Shown: in pieces, positions 8,627-16,481 of the stretch
Position numbering within the stretch: the first letter of the stretch is position 1
Layout: each line of letters begins with the position of its first letter
Assembly: GCA_964503885.1 (NCBI GenBank)
Contig: CAZDCD010000008.1
Location: 1-64,000, forward strand
Length of the DNA stretch: 64,000 nucleotides
Reading direction: 5' to 3'
Source: CAZDCD01 sp964503885
GTDB taxonomy: Bacteria; Bacteroidota; Bacteroidia; Bacteroidales; UBA10428
Notes under the pieces: generated by a model
Told to the model about the DNA's origin: nothing
Databases searched by the model: none
The model's input: only the letters and a program-made list of their open reading frames with translations
Translations under genes and position numbers: made by a program

Positions 8627-9508
8627 ATGGCCGAAACTATCCTTTCCCCGGAACAGATTACCCGGATAAAAAAATTTCAGAAAAACGAGATCACTGAATA
8701 CCAGATCTATAAACGCCTGGCCAGAAAAATTAAAAATGAAGGAAACCGTGAAGTCCTGCTAAAAATAGCTGGCGATGAACACAACCATTACAGGTTCTGG
8801 AAACGGTATACGTCAACAGAATTATTGCCCGACCGGAAAAAAGTATTTTTTTATACCATGATCTCCCGGATATTCGGATTGACCTTCGGCATTAAATTGA
8901 TGGAACGGGGCGAAGATAATGCGAACAAAAGCTACACCGCATTCGCCGTGACTATTCCCGAAGCGGTTAATATCGCCGAAGATGAGGATGCGCATGAGAA
9001 AGAACTGATCAACATGATCAAAGAAGAAAAATTGAATTATGTGGGGTCGGTGGTACTGGGATTGAATGACGCCCTGGTGGAACTTACAGGTACACTTGCC
9101 GGACTGTCCCTTGCCCTGCAGAATACCCGCATAATTGCACTGGTGGGGCTCATCACAGGTATTGCAGCAGCACTGTCAATGGCTGCATCGGAATATTTAT
9201 CCACCAAATCGGAAGAGAGTAATAATGAAGCGGCACGGTCGGCATTATATACAGGAATAGCCTATATCTTTACGGTTGCGGTGTTGATCCTCCCCTATTA
9301 TCTGTTCAGCAATTACCTGGTGTGCCTTGCTGTGACCATTGCGTTAGCCGTACTCATTATTTTTCTTTTCAATTTTTACATTTCGGTGGCCAAAGACCTC
9401 AATTTCAGGCAGCGCTTTCTTGAAATGCTTGTCATCAGCCTTGGAGTCGCCTTGATTTCTTTCGGAATCGGTTTTCTTATACGGAATGTTTTCGGCATAG
9501 AAGTCTGA
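8627..9508 (+). CDS. Ferritin-like/VIT1 fusion, iron or manganese transporter
   Basis: 293 residues. The first 135 or so form a rubrerythrin-like helical region with possible metal ligands (EITEYQIY, GDEHNHYRFW, ERGEDNA, EDEDAHEKEL). The rest is a CCC1/VIT1 membrane domain: GLNDALVELTGTLAGLS, GLITGIAAALSMAASEYLSTKSE and further helices near 209-229, 231-252 and 265-286. This arrangement matches MbfA-type proteins, which export iron from the cytoplasm and protect against iron or peroxide stress. It stands alone with its own promoter. The metal is not certain from sequence. Confidence 0.88.
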   Translation: MAETILSPEQITRIKKFQKNEITEYQIYKRLARKIKNEGNREVLLKIAGDEHNHYRFWKRYTSTELLPDRKKVFFYTMISRIFGLTFGIKLMERGEDNANKSYTAFAVTIPEAVNIAEDEDAHEKELINMIKEEKLNYVGSVVLGLNDALVELTGTLAGLSLALQNTRIIALVGLITGIAAALSMAASEYLSTKSEESNNEAARSALYTGIAYIFTVAVLILPYYLFSNYLVCLAVTIALAVLIIFLFNFYISVAKDLNFRQRFLEMLVISLGVALISFGIGFLIRNVFGIEV

Positions 9509-9635
9509 GCAAAAAGCTCACCTGTGCATAATGTCTGATAGCGATTATAAGTAAAACCTGCTTTTGATCAGAAAACTTTTTGAGCCCTTTGTTGTTTGAA
9601 GTGATAGGTGATTTGCAATTGAAAATTAACTGTTT

Positions 9636-10490
9636 ATGGACACAAAAGGTAAAACAATATTGATAACAGGTGCTACTTCGGGTATCGGAAAAGCCACTGC
9701 AAAAGGCCTTGCAGAATTGGGTGCCAGTCTGATCATCGCCGGCCGGGACCGCGAGAGGTGTGAAAAGACCATAGAAGAAATCAGGTCGGTAAATCCCGGT
9801 ATCGAAATCAGCTATTTCCTTGCAGACCTTTCCTCATTGAAAGAAATCCGGGAGCTTGCGGAAGAGGTTAAAAAGAACTACAACAAGCTGGATGTCCTTA
9901 TCAATAATGCAGGATCGATATTCGACGGAAGAAAGACTTCGGCCGACGGATACGAATACACATTCGCCTTCGACCATCTTAGCCCATTCTTGCTTACGGG
10001 ATTGTTGCTTGACCTGCTGAAGAAGGGAGCCCCTTCGCGGATTATCACGGTAAGCTCTTCGGCGCATAGATCGGGGAAAATTGCCTTTGATGACCTGATG
10101 CTGGAGCAGTCCTATTCATCATTCAGGGCATATTCACAGGCCAAGATTGCGAATGTTTTGTTCACCTATGAACTGGCACGAAGGCTTGAGGGCAAAGACA
10201 TTACATCGAATGCCCTGCATCCGGGTGTGGTAAACACGCATTTCGGGAATGAATTCAAAGGGGTCCTGAAAGCCCTAATGAAGCTCATGAGACCTTTTTT
10301 TATTTCTCCTGAGAAGGGCGCTGAGACATCTATATATTTGGCATCTTCGCAAGAAGTTCAGGGAATGACCGGACGCTATTTCATGAAGAAAAAACCGGTA
10401 AAGTCGGCACCACTGACATACGATCTCAAAACAGCCGAAAAACTCTGGAAAGTCAGTGAGGAACTGACAGGGTATTCTTACCGCTTTTAA
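9636..10490 (+). CDS. Short-chain dehydrogenase/reductase
   Basis: 284 residues, a classical SDR: TGATSGIG cofactor loop at 11-18, NNAG in LDVLINNAGSIFDG, catalytic Ser in ITVSSSAH and the YxxxK pair in AYSQAKIAN, followed by LHPGVVNT. The overall pattern is closest to the retinol-dehydrogenase-like/WW-oxidoreductase group, which acts on lipophilic or aromatic substrates. NADP preference is likely from the AGRDRER segment but not certain. It has no obvious partner genes. Confidence 0.88.
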   Translation: MDTKGKTILITGATSGIGKATAKGLAELGASLIIAGRDRERCEKTIEEIRSVNPGIEISYFLADLSSLKEIRELAEEVKKNYNKLDVLINNAGSIFDGRKTSADGYEYTFAFDHLSPFLLTGLLLDLLKKGAPSRIITVSSSAHRSGKIAFDDLMLEQSYSSFRAYSQAKIANVLFTYELARRLEGKDITSNALHPGVVNTHFGNEFKGVLKALMKLMRPFFISPEKGAETSIYLASSQEVQGMTGRYFMKKKPVKSAPLTYDLKTAEKLWKVSEELTGYSYRF

Positions 10491-10538
10491 TCCGACCGGG
10501 CGATCAGATTCCGGTTCAAATCGTATAACCCGGATATT

Positions 10539-10988
10539 TTATAATAAGCGAATGGCAACCCGTGTATAATTCTTAATATAATGCAGGGAACGTTTGGGAT
10601 CGCTGAATGAGTTCATATCTTTTTTGATATAACGTATCAGGCCCCTGATTTTCCGGCATAATTCTTCGAAGTTTACCGGGGTTTCTCCCTCGGGCCTCAG
10701 GAGTTTTTTCGCTTGAATGTCTTTAATTACAGCTTCGGTTACATGTTTATTGCAAATGATCTTTTTCGGAAAAGGGCATTTCAGAAATGCATCAAGCTCG
10801 GTGATCTCCAGATTGTCCACAATTTGACGGATCCTTGAATCATCGGTGGATCTGCCTGTTTTAATATCCTTTAAAAATTTCAGGTTAAGCCTGAATTCAT
10901 CTTTTAGCTCATCCCGAATATTGTTTCTTGCTGTGGCATTCTTGGAAAGATCAACAGCCAGTTCGAATATATCCCTGATAGCACTCAT
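10539..10988 (-). CDS. Hypothetical protein, soluble helical
   Basis: 149 residues, charged and apparently all alpha-helical, with no signal peptide or membrane segment. Two Cys-containing spots (KCPFPKKIICNK around residue 70, and ELCRKIRG) stand out. It is a single gene between the SDR (convergent, 48-base gap) and a 0.33-kb non-coding stretch. Length, composition and an ATG start suggest a real gene; I do not recognise the family. Confidence 0.65.
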   Translation of the reverse strand: MSAIRDIFELAVDLSKNATARNNIRDELKDEFRLNLKFLKDIKTGRSTDDSRIRQIVDNLEITELDAFLKCPFPKKIICNKHVTEAVIKDIQAKKLLRPEGETPVNFEELCRKIRGLIRYIKKDMNSFSDPKRSLHYIKNYTRVAIRLL

Positions 10989-11321
10989 TTTATCTGGGTT
11001 AAGATTTACTCTTCTTCCGGTAAAATAAACCTTCGCAATTTACTGAAAAAGTCAACACATTTCATCAGCGGGAAAAAAGCAACCCGGGTGTTCACTGAAT
11101 TTAGTTTTTACATGGGTATCGGGTGATAAACCCGTATAAACGAAATTTTGGCATCCTTGATACATTATGTCCGCATTTCAGAAATGGTTACCCTGGTCTT
11201 CTTTTTGTTCACCAGAGAGCCTGAAAATTCGTCTGAGGGGCAAAATAAGGGAACAATATCCGATTGGGGTGATTGTGGTTTTATGAATACCAGGTTGAAC
11301 GACTTGTAGTAATAAAATTAC
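10989..11321. other. 333-bp non-coding stretch
   Basis: No coding frame is supported. It must hold the leader of the minus-strand hypothetical gene (start 10988) and the 3' end of the CruF-like gene. A small hairpin CGGGT-GATAA-ACCCG is visible near 11118-11133; nothing else is recognised. Confidence 0.5.
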
Positions 11322-11969
11322 CTAAACTACAATTATGTGCAGTATGCCGAAAAATACAATCTGCACGATGAAATAAAGGAATACCACAGGTTTATTCAAC
11401 GGCAATTCGCGGATAAAATATGAAGCTATCCATGCGATGATAAACCAGCAGGCATAATTTTGCAGGGGTACCGTGCCGTTCGTCCAGTTCCAGAAATCAA
11501 TCTTCATGGCCACAGGTTCCATAATCACATCAAATGTGGTTATCAAACCTGCAGCAATAAACGGGATATGTATACCTTTCCCCGCTATTCTCTGTGCCAA
11601 CCCTGTTGCCGTAAGGATAAGTATGGCCCAGTTGATCCCGATGACCAACGGAACATCAAAAACACGGAACAAAAATCCGTTTCCGTATTCGTAGGTCCCG
11701 AAAATAATCCCGGTTTTAACTCCTGCTATTTCTAAGAGGTATGTGAACAGCGAAACGCCAAGAAACCAGACGATCAATTTCTTACTTTTAAGTTCATTAA
11801 CTATTAAAATAAAAATAAAGGTATGGGTTAAGAAGAGGAAAATGTCTGTTGTTGTGTGTGCGATTGTTTTGAGTTCCGGAATACAAAAGAGAATGATTCC
11901 GATACTATACAGAATTGAAATGATTAAATAACCGGTATCTGACCTGGAGCTAAGTGCCCTTTTGTTCAT
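11322..11969 (-). CDS. cruF: CruF-like carotenoid 1,2-hydratase (DUF422 family)
   Basis: 215 residues with about seven hydrophobic helices, typical of the DUF422 carotenoid biosynthesis family, which includes CruF and bisanhydrobacterioruberin hydratase. Recognisable parts are the acidic/aromatic segments IFGTYEYGNGFL and TTFDVIMEPVAMKIDFWNW. Members add water to the 1,2 double bond of an acyclic carotenoid end. It is divergent from crtI, with only 89 bases between the starts, so a shared regulatory region is likely. With crtZ and a lycopene cyclase nearby, it suggests a carotenoid cyclised at one end and hydroxylated at the other. The symbol is by similarity. Confidence 0.8.
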   Translation of the reverse strand: MNKRALSSRSDTGYLIISILYSIGIILFCIPELKTIAHTTTDIFLFLTHTFIFILIVNELKSKKLIVWFLGVSLFTYLLEIAGVKTGIIFGTYEYGNGFLFRVFDVPLVIGINWAILILTATGLAQRIAGKGIHIPFIAAGLITTFDVIMEPVAMKIDFWNWTNGTVPLQNYACWFIIAWIASYFIRELPLNKPVVFLYFIVQIVFFGILHIIVV

Positions 11970-12058
11970 GCATCTAAATTAATCAAACCATGAAATAAAC
12001 AAAACACAAAAGTCTTTGTTTAAGAATTATCAGTAATTACCTAAACAAGAATTACCGT

Positions 12059-13534
12059 ATGAATCCATCGGTAGGTATAATAGGAGCAGGAATTTCAGGT
12101 CTTTCAGCGGCCGCAGTACTGGCAAAGGAAGGAATTGAAGTTACTGTCTTTGAGAAGAATTCGACACCCGGAGGGAGGGCAAGAAGTTTTGTTGAGAAGG
12201 GTTTTACGTTTGATATGGGTCCTTCATGGTATTGGATGCCGGATGTTTTTGACCGTTTCTTTGCCCATTTCGGGAAGAAAGTACACGATTTTTATGCACT
12301 GAAAAGGCTCGATCCTGCTTACAGGATATATTTTGCCGATAACGATTATTTTGATGTGCCAGCGCATCCCGATGAACTTTTCCTTGCATTTGAAACCATT
12401 GAAAAAGGCAGCAGCATAAAACTGAAGAAATTTCTGAAGGATGCAGAATACAAATACACGATCGGGATCCATGAATTGATTTATAAACCTGGTCTCTCAT
12501 TGACCGAATTTGCGGATATACGAATTCTCTATGGTCTGCTGAAAATGGATATTCTTAAATCATTGTCTAAAGTAATCAGATCTAATTTTAGACATATTAA
12601 ATTAATACGTCTTTTAGAATTTCCTGTACTTTTTCTCGGAGCAACACCATGGAAGACTCCTGCGCTCTATAGTTTAATGAACTATGCCGATCTGGTGCTT
12701 GGCACCTGGTATCCGCATGGAGGAATGTATAAGATTATTGAATCTTTGGTTGAGTTATCTATGTCTTTTGGTGTGACTTTCAAGTATTCATGCGCTGTAA
12801 GTGGCATTGAGGTCGAAAAAAATAAGGTTGCAGGACTGACTGCGGATCAGCATTTTTATCCATTTACCCATATTATCGGTGCCGGGGATTATCACCATAT
12901 TGATCAGCAACTTTTGCCCAATGGGTTTCAGGGCTATTCTGAAAAATATTGGGAGAGCAGGGTTTTGGCTCCCTCATCGTTACTGATCTATCTCGGTATC
13001 AATAAAATGATTCCGGGTTTGCTTCATCACAATCTTTTTTTCGATATCGATTTCGAAAAACATGCTGCTGAGATCTATGAAAACCCCTGTTGGCCTGAAG
13101 CTCCGGCCCTTTATGTGTCGTGTACATCTAAAAGCGATGAAAGCGTTGCCCCTGAAGGACAGGAGAATATGGTTATTCTGATCCCTGTAGCACCCGGGCT
13201 TGTAGATACCGATGAAATCCGTGAATACTATTTCAATTATGCCATTGACAAAATTGAATCACTGACCCACGAACCCTTCAGGAATAATATAGTCTTTAAA
13301 AAAATGTACTCCCATCGCGATTTTATATCCGATTATAATGCATTCAGAGGTAACGCATATGGCCTGGCAAATACGCTGATGCAGACCGCCTACCTGAAAC
13401 CCAGGATTAAAAGCAGGAAAGTAAAAAATATGTATTTTGCCGGTCAGTTGACTGCTCCGGGTCCCGGAGTGCCCCCGTCGTTGGTTTCGGGTGAGCTTGT
13501 TGCTAATAGTATTCTGAATTCCATTAATAATTAA
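12059..13534 (+). CDS. crtI: Phytoene desaturase
   Basis: 491 residues. The N-terminal FAD-binding motif GIIGAGISGLSAA and the GGRARSF loop are typical of CrtI-type carotenoid desaturases; the C-terminal MYFAGQLTAPGPGVPPSLVSG is the family signature. The enzyme introduces double bonds into phytoene to give lycopene or neurosporene at the membrane. Length fits the family. First gene of crtI-crtB-crtZ-lycopene cyclase; the gap to crtB is 44 bases. Confidence 0.95.
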   Translation: MNPSVGIIGAGISGLSAAAVLAKEGIEVTVFEKNSTPGGRARSFVEKGFTFDMGPSWYWMPDVFDRFFAHFGKKVHDFYALKRLDPAYRIYFADNDYFDVPAHPDELFLAFETIEKGSSIKLKKFLKDAEYKYTIGIHELIYKPGLSLTEFADIRILYGLLKMDILKSLSKVIRSNFRHIKLIRLLEFPVLFLGATPWKTPALYSLMNYADLVLGTWYPHGGMYKIIESLVELSMSFGVTFKYSCAVSGIEVEKNKVAGLTADQHFYPFTHIIGAGDYHHIDQQLLPNGFQGYSEKYWESRVLAPSSLLIYLGINKMIPGLLHHNLFFDIDFEKHAAEIYENPCWPEAPALYVSCTSKSDESVAPEGQENMVILIPVAPGLVDTDEIREYYFNYAIDKIESLTHEPFRNNIVFKKMYSHRDFISDYNAFRGNAYGLANTLMQTAYLKPRIKSRKVKNMYFAGQLTAPGPGVPPSLVSGELVANSILNSINN

Positions 13535-13578
13535 TATATAGATTAATTTGAATTATTAATTAAACTTATACATTAATC

Positions 13579-14415
13579 ATGAAAGAGATTTTTGACGAGT
13601 TTTCTATAAAAACCAGCAGAACATTAACCCTTTTGTATAGCACCTCGTTTTCGCTGGGTATACGGTTCATTTCAAAAAAATACCGTGAATCTGTTTATGC
13701 TATTTATGGGTTTGTGAGGCTTGGGGATGAAATTGTCGATTCTTTTCACAACTTTGATAAATACGATCTCTTCGAACGGTATAAGGAAGATGTATACCGA
13801 TCAATATCCGAAGGCATTAGCCTGAATCCTGTCTTAAACAGCTTTCAGGCAGCGGTTAACCGGTACGGGATTGATCATGAACTTATCGATTTGTTTCTGA
13901 AGAGCATGGAAATGGACCTGAACAGAAATCAATACGACGAGAATGACTACAAGGAGTATATTCTGGGTTCTGCGGAAGTTGTAGGATTGATGTGCCTGAA
14001 GGTATTCTGTGACGGAGATAACGGACGGTATGAAGCGTTGAAAAGACACGCGATGAGCCTCGGGAGCGCCTATCAGAAGATCAATTTCCTCCGGGATATG
14101 AACGCCGATTTTTACACGCTTGGAAGGGTTTACTTTCCCAACCTCACCATTTCATCGTTTAATGATATCCAGAAAAAACAGTTGGAAAGAGACATCGAAT
14201 ATGACTTCAGGGAAGGATTCAAGGGGATTAAACGACTTCCTTCAGGAGCAAGATTTGGCGTTTATTTGTCCTTTGTGTATTATTATAATCTCTTTATTAA
14301 AATCAGGAATACCCCATGCAAAGTTATTCTTAAAGAAAGAGTAAGAATCTCAAACAGAAGGAAATATTATTTATTGGGTAAATCGATCATTAAATATAAA
14401 CTGGATCTGATATAG
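13579..14415 (+). CDS. crtB: Phytoene synthase
   Basis: 278 residues of the squalene/phytoene synthase fold. Both Asp-rich motifs are present: DEIVD within YGFVRLGDEIVD and the second in NFLRDMNADFYTLGRVYFP. It condenses two geranylgeranyl diphosphates to phytoene, feeding CrtI encoded just upstream. GGPP could come from the polyprenyl synthase at 41.4 kb, since no crtE lies in the cluster. Confidence 0.95.
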   Translation: MKEIFDEFSIKTSRTLTLLYSTSFSLGIRFISKKYRESVYAIYGFVRLGDEIVDSFHNFDKYDLFERYKEDVYRSISEGISLNPVLNSFQAAVNRYGIDHELIDLFLKSMEMDLNRNQYDENDYKEYILGSAEVVGLMCLKVFCDGDNGRYEALKRHAMSLGSAYQKINFLRDMNADFYTLGRVYFPNLTISSFNDIQKKQLERDIEYDFREGFKGIKRLPSGARFGVYLSFVYYYNLFIKIRNTPCKVILKERVRISNRRKYYLLGKSIIKYKLDLI

Positions 14416-14568
14416 AATCAAGCTCCTAATCATGAATACTTTACAAATTTTTGATTAAATATATACTTTATTTAATTTTATTTTGAATGCTTTATTTATG
14501 TATATTAAAGCAAATAATATATTAGTGAATCGTTTTTTAAATTGAATAACCAGCTAACCATTGAACAT

Positions 14569-15024
14569 ATGTACCTGATCGTTGATTTTTTGCTCATCCT
14601 TACTGCATTTCTGTTTATGGAATTTGTGGCCTGGTTTACACACAAATACATCATGCATGGTTTTTTATGGGTATTGCATAAAGATCATCATAAGGAGGAC
14701 CACAGCAGGCTTGAAAAGAATGACCTCTTTTCCCTTATTTTTGCTATTCCGAGTATTTTATTGATTATTTACGGATCTGTGAACAGGTTTGACTTCAGGT
14801 TTTGGCTGGGTACCGGAATCGCGTTGTATGGACTGGCCTATTTCCTTTACCATGATGTATTGGTGCATAGGAGGTTAAAGCTTTTCGGCGACCTGAATAC
14901 AAAATATTTCAGGGCGGTGATAAAGGCACATTATGACCATCACCGGGGGAAAAAGAATTACGGGTTTCTTTTTATGGTACCCCTGAGGTATTTCAGGGAG
15001 GAATACTCCAAATCATCCCGTTAA
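14569..15024 (+). CDS. crtZ: Beta-carotene hydroxylase (CrtZ type)
   Basis: 151 residues from ATG 14569; a TTG at 14542 would add nine residues but the family usually begins near this Met. The fatty-acid-hydroxylase histidine motifs of CrtZ are intact: HKYIMHG, HKDHH, YHDVLVHRR and HYDHHRG. The enzyme is a di-iron membrane monooxygenase that adds OH to C3 of a beta ring. A 126-base AT-rich gap separates it from crtB; the lycopene cyclase starts 13 bases downstream. Confidence 0.92.
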   Translation: MYLIVDFLLILTAFLFMEFVAWFTHKYIMHGFLWVLHKDHHKEDHSRLEKNDLFSLIFAIPSILLIIYGSVNRFDFRFWLGTGIALYGLAYFLYHDVLVHRRLKLFGDLNTKYFRAVIKAHYDHHRGKKNYGFLFMVPLRYFREEYSKSSR

Positions 15025-15037
15025 AAGTGGTACAATT

Positions 15038-15718
15038 TTGAGCACTTATCTTACCATAGACCTTTTAGTACTCGCCATTCCCTTTCTCCTGAGCTTCGAC
15101 AAAAAAGTTGCTTTTTACAGGAATTGGAAATATGTGTTCCCTGCAATATTGCTTACAGGTATATTTTTTGTAACGTGGGATATTCTGTTCACTCATTTAA
15201 AGGTATGGAATTTTAATCCCCACCATCTTACCGGAATTTATGTGTTTGGCCTTCCTGTTGAAGAATGTCTTTTTTTTATTGTTATTCCTTATTCATCTTT
15301 ATTTAGTTATGAAGTAATTCGTACCTATTTGCGTGTACATAAAGCTGTCTTTAGGAAATACAATGCAATAATTAGCTATATATTTATATTTGTTTTCATT
15401 GTATTAGCTCTCTTAAACTTAAACAAGATATATACCTCTGTAGTTTTTTTACTTACAGGATTTTATCTATTCATTCTTATAAGGTTTGTCAGAGCCGCAT
15501 ATCTGGGTTGGTTTTATATATCCTATGCTATTCTTCTTATCCCGTTTATTCTTGTAAACGGAATACTGACAGGAACAGCTCTTGCAAATCCAGTTGTTAT
15601 GTACAGACCTTCTGAAATTATGGGAATATATATTTTTACAATTCCGGTAGAAGATATAGCATATGGTATGCTGCTTATCCTGATGAATATTTCGCTCTTT
15701 GAAAAATTCAGGGAGTAG
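15038..15718 (+). CDS. Lycopene cyclase, CrtYcd-type fused domains
   Basis: 226 residues, apparently starting at TTG 15038, 13 bases after crtZ. Two repeats of the small lycopene cyclase domain are seen, each with the PVEE/PVED motif in a membrane context (FGLPVEECLFF and FTIPVEDIAYGM). In actinobacteria these are the separate subunits CrtYc and CrtYd; here they are fused, as is common in Bacteroidota. The enzyme closes beta rings on lycopene. The stop lies 10 bases from the stop of recO on the other strand. Confidence 0.9.
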   Translation: MSTYLTIDLLVLAIPFLLSFDKKVAFYRNWKYVFPAILLTGIFFVTWDILFTHLKVWNFNPHHLTGIYVFGLPVEECLFFIVIPYSSLFSYEVIRTYLRVHKAVFRKYNAIISYIFIFVFIVLALLNLNKIYTSVVFLLTGFYLFILIRFVRAAYLGWFYISYAILLIPFILVNGILTGTALANPVVMYRPSEIMGIYIFTIPVEDIAYGMLLILMNISLFEKFRE

Positions 15719-15728
15719 CACCACCGGA

Positions 15729-16454
15729 TCAGTGCAGCACCTCCCTGAGGATCGGCAATGATTTGAGCTGCGACATATTCTCAAAATGATACTGGTAGTG
15801 GTTTATGATATGTGACAGGAGGTAGTTCCTCGTGTTATGGTCGAGATGGATCTCACTAAATGTTTGAAAGGAGCAGTTGTATAGCATCATCAGGTTTTTT
15901 CTTTCAGGTGCTGATATATCGCTAAAGAACCTGTCGTTGCTGTCAGGAAAGTCGGTAACCCGGTTTGTTGTCAATTCCAGGTTAATATTCTGATCTGCTG
16001 AAGGGAATATCCCAAGGTATTTTGAAAGGTGCAGCATGAATACCAGGTGAAAATTACCGATGTCCTTATCGGTCATTTCCAATACCTGAATAGCATTCCA
16101 TATAAATCCAAACATTCTTTCGTTCGGTTCTGCTTCGCGCAATGTTTTATCAAGCAGCTCCGCAAGGAACAAGACAACGGAACTTTTTCTGATATCCGCA
16201 CCAATCGTGTAAAAAGGCATGAAATAGTTCGCTTCCTTAATTCGGTGAAGCTCGGAATGATTCTTAAAGTATGCCTCAAGGTTTATTAAGGTAAGAGGCT
16301 GAAATAGATTAAGTTTTAATTTTGAGTGTTTACTTCTAACACCCGCGGCAATAAATGACTGCCTGCCGAATGCTTCGGTATAGATATGCGAAATGACACT
16401 GGTTTCGCCATAGCGCAAGTAATGAAGTACAATGCCGTTTGTTTTCTGAAGCAT
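15729..16454 (-). CDS. recO: DNA repair protein RecO
   Basis: 241 residues from ATG 16454 (MLQKTNGIVLHY, the usual RecO opening; an upstream in-frame Met adds seven residues). An N-terminal OB fold (GETSVISHIYTEAFGRQSFIAAGVR) is followed by a helical domain. RecO helps load RecA onto SSB-coated DNA in the RecFOR pathway. It follows porZ on the same strand with a 27-base gap and may be co-transcribed with it. Confidence 0.88.
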   Translation of the reverse strand: MLQKTNGIVLHYLRYGETSVISHIYTEAFGRQSFIAAGVRSKHSKLKLNLFQPLTLINLEAYFKNHSELHRIKEANYFMPFYTIGADIRKSSVVLFLAELLDKTLREAEPNERMFGFIWNAIQVLEMTDKDIGNFHLVFMLHLSKYLGIFPSADQNINLELTTNRVTDFPDSNDRFFSDISAPERKNLMMLYNCSFQTFSEIHLDHNTRNYLLSHIINHYQYHFENMSQLKSLPILREVLH

Positions 16455-16481
16455 GGTAAAGATGCATTGGGCCACACAATA

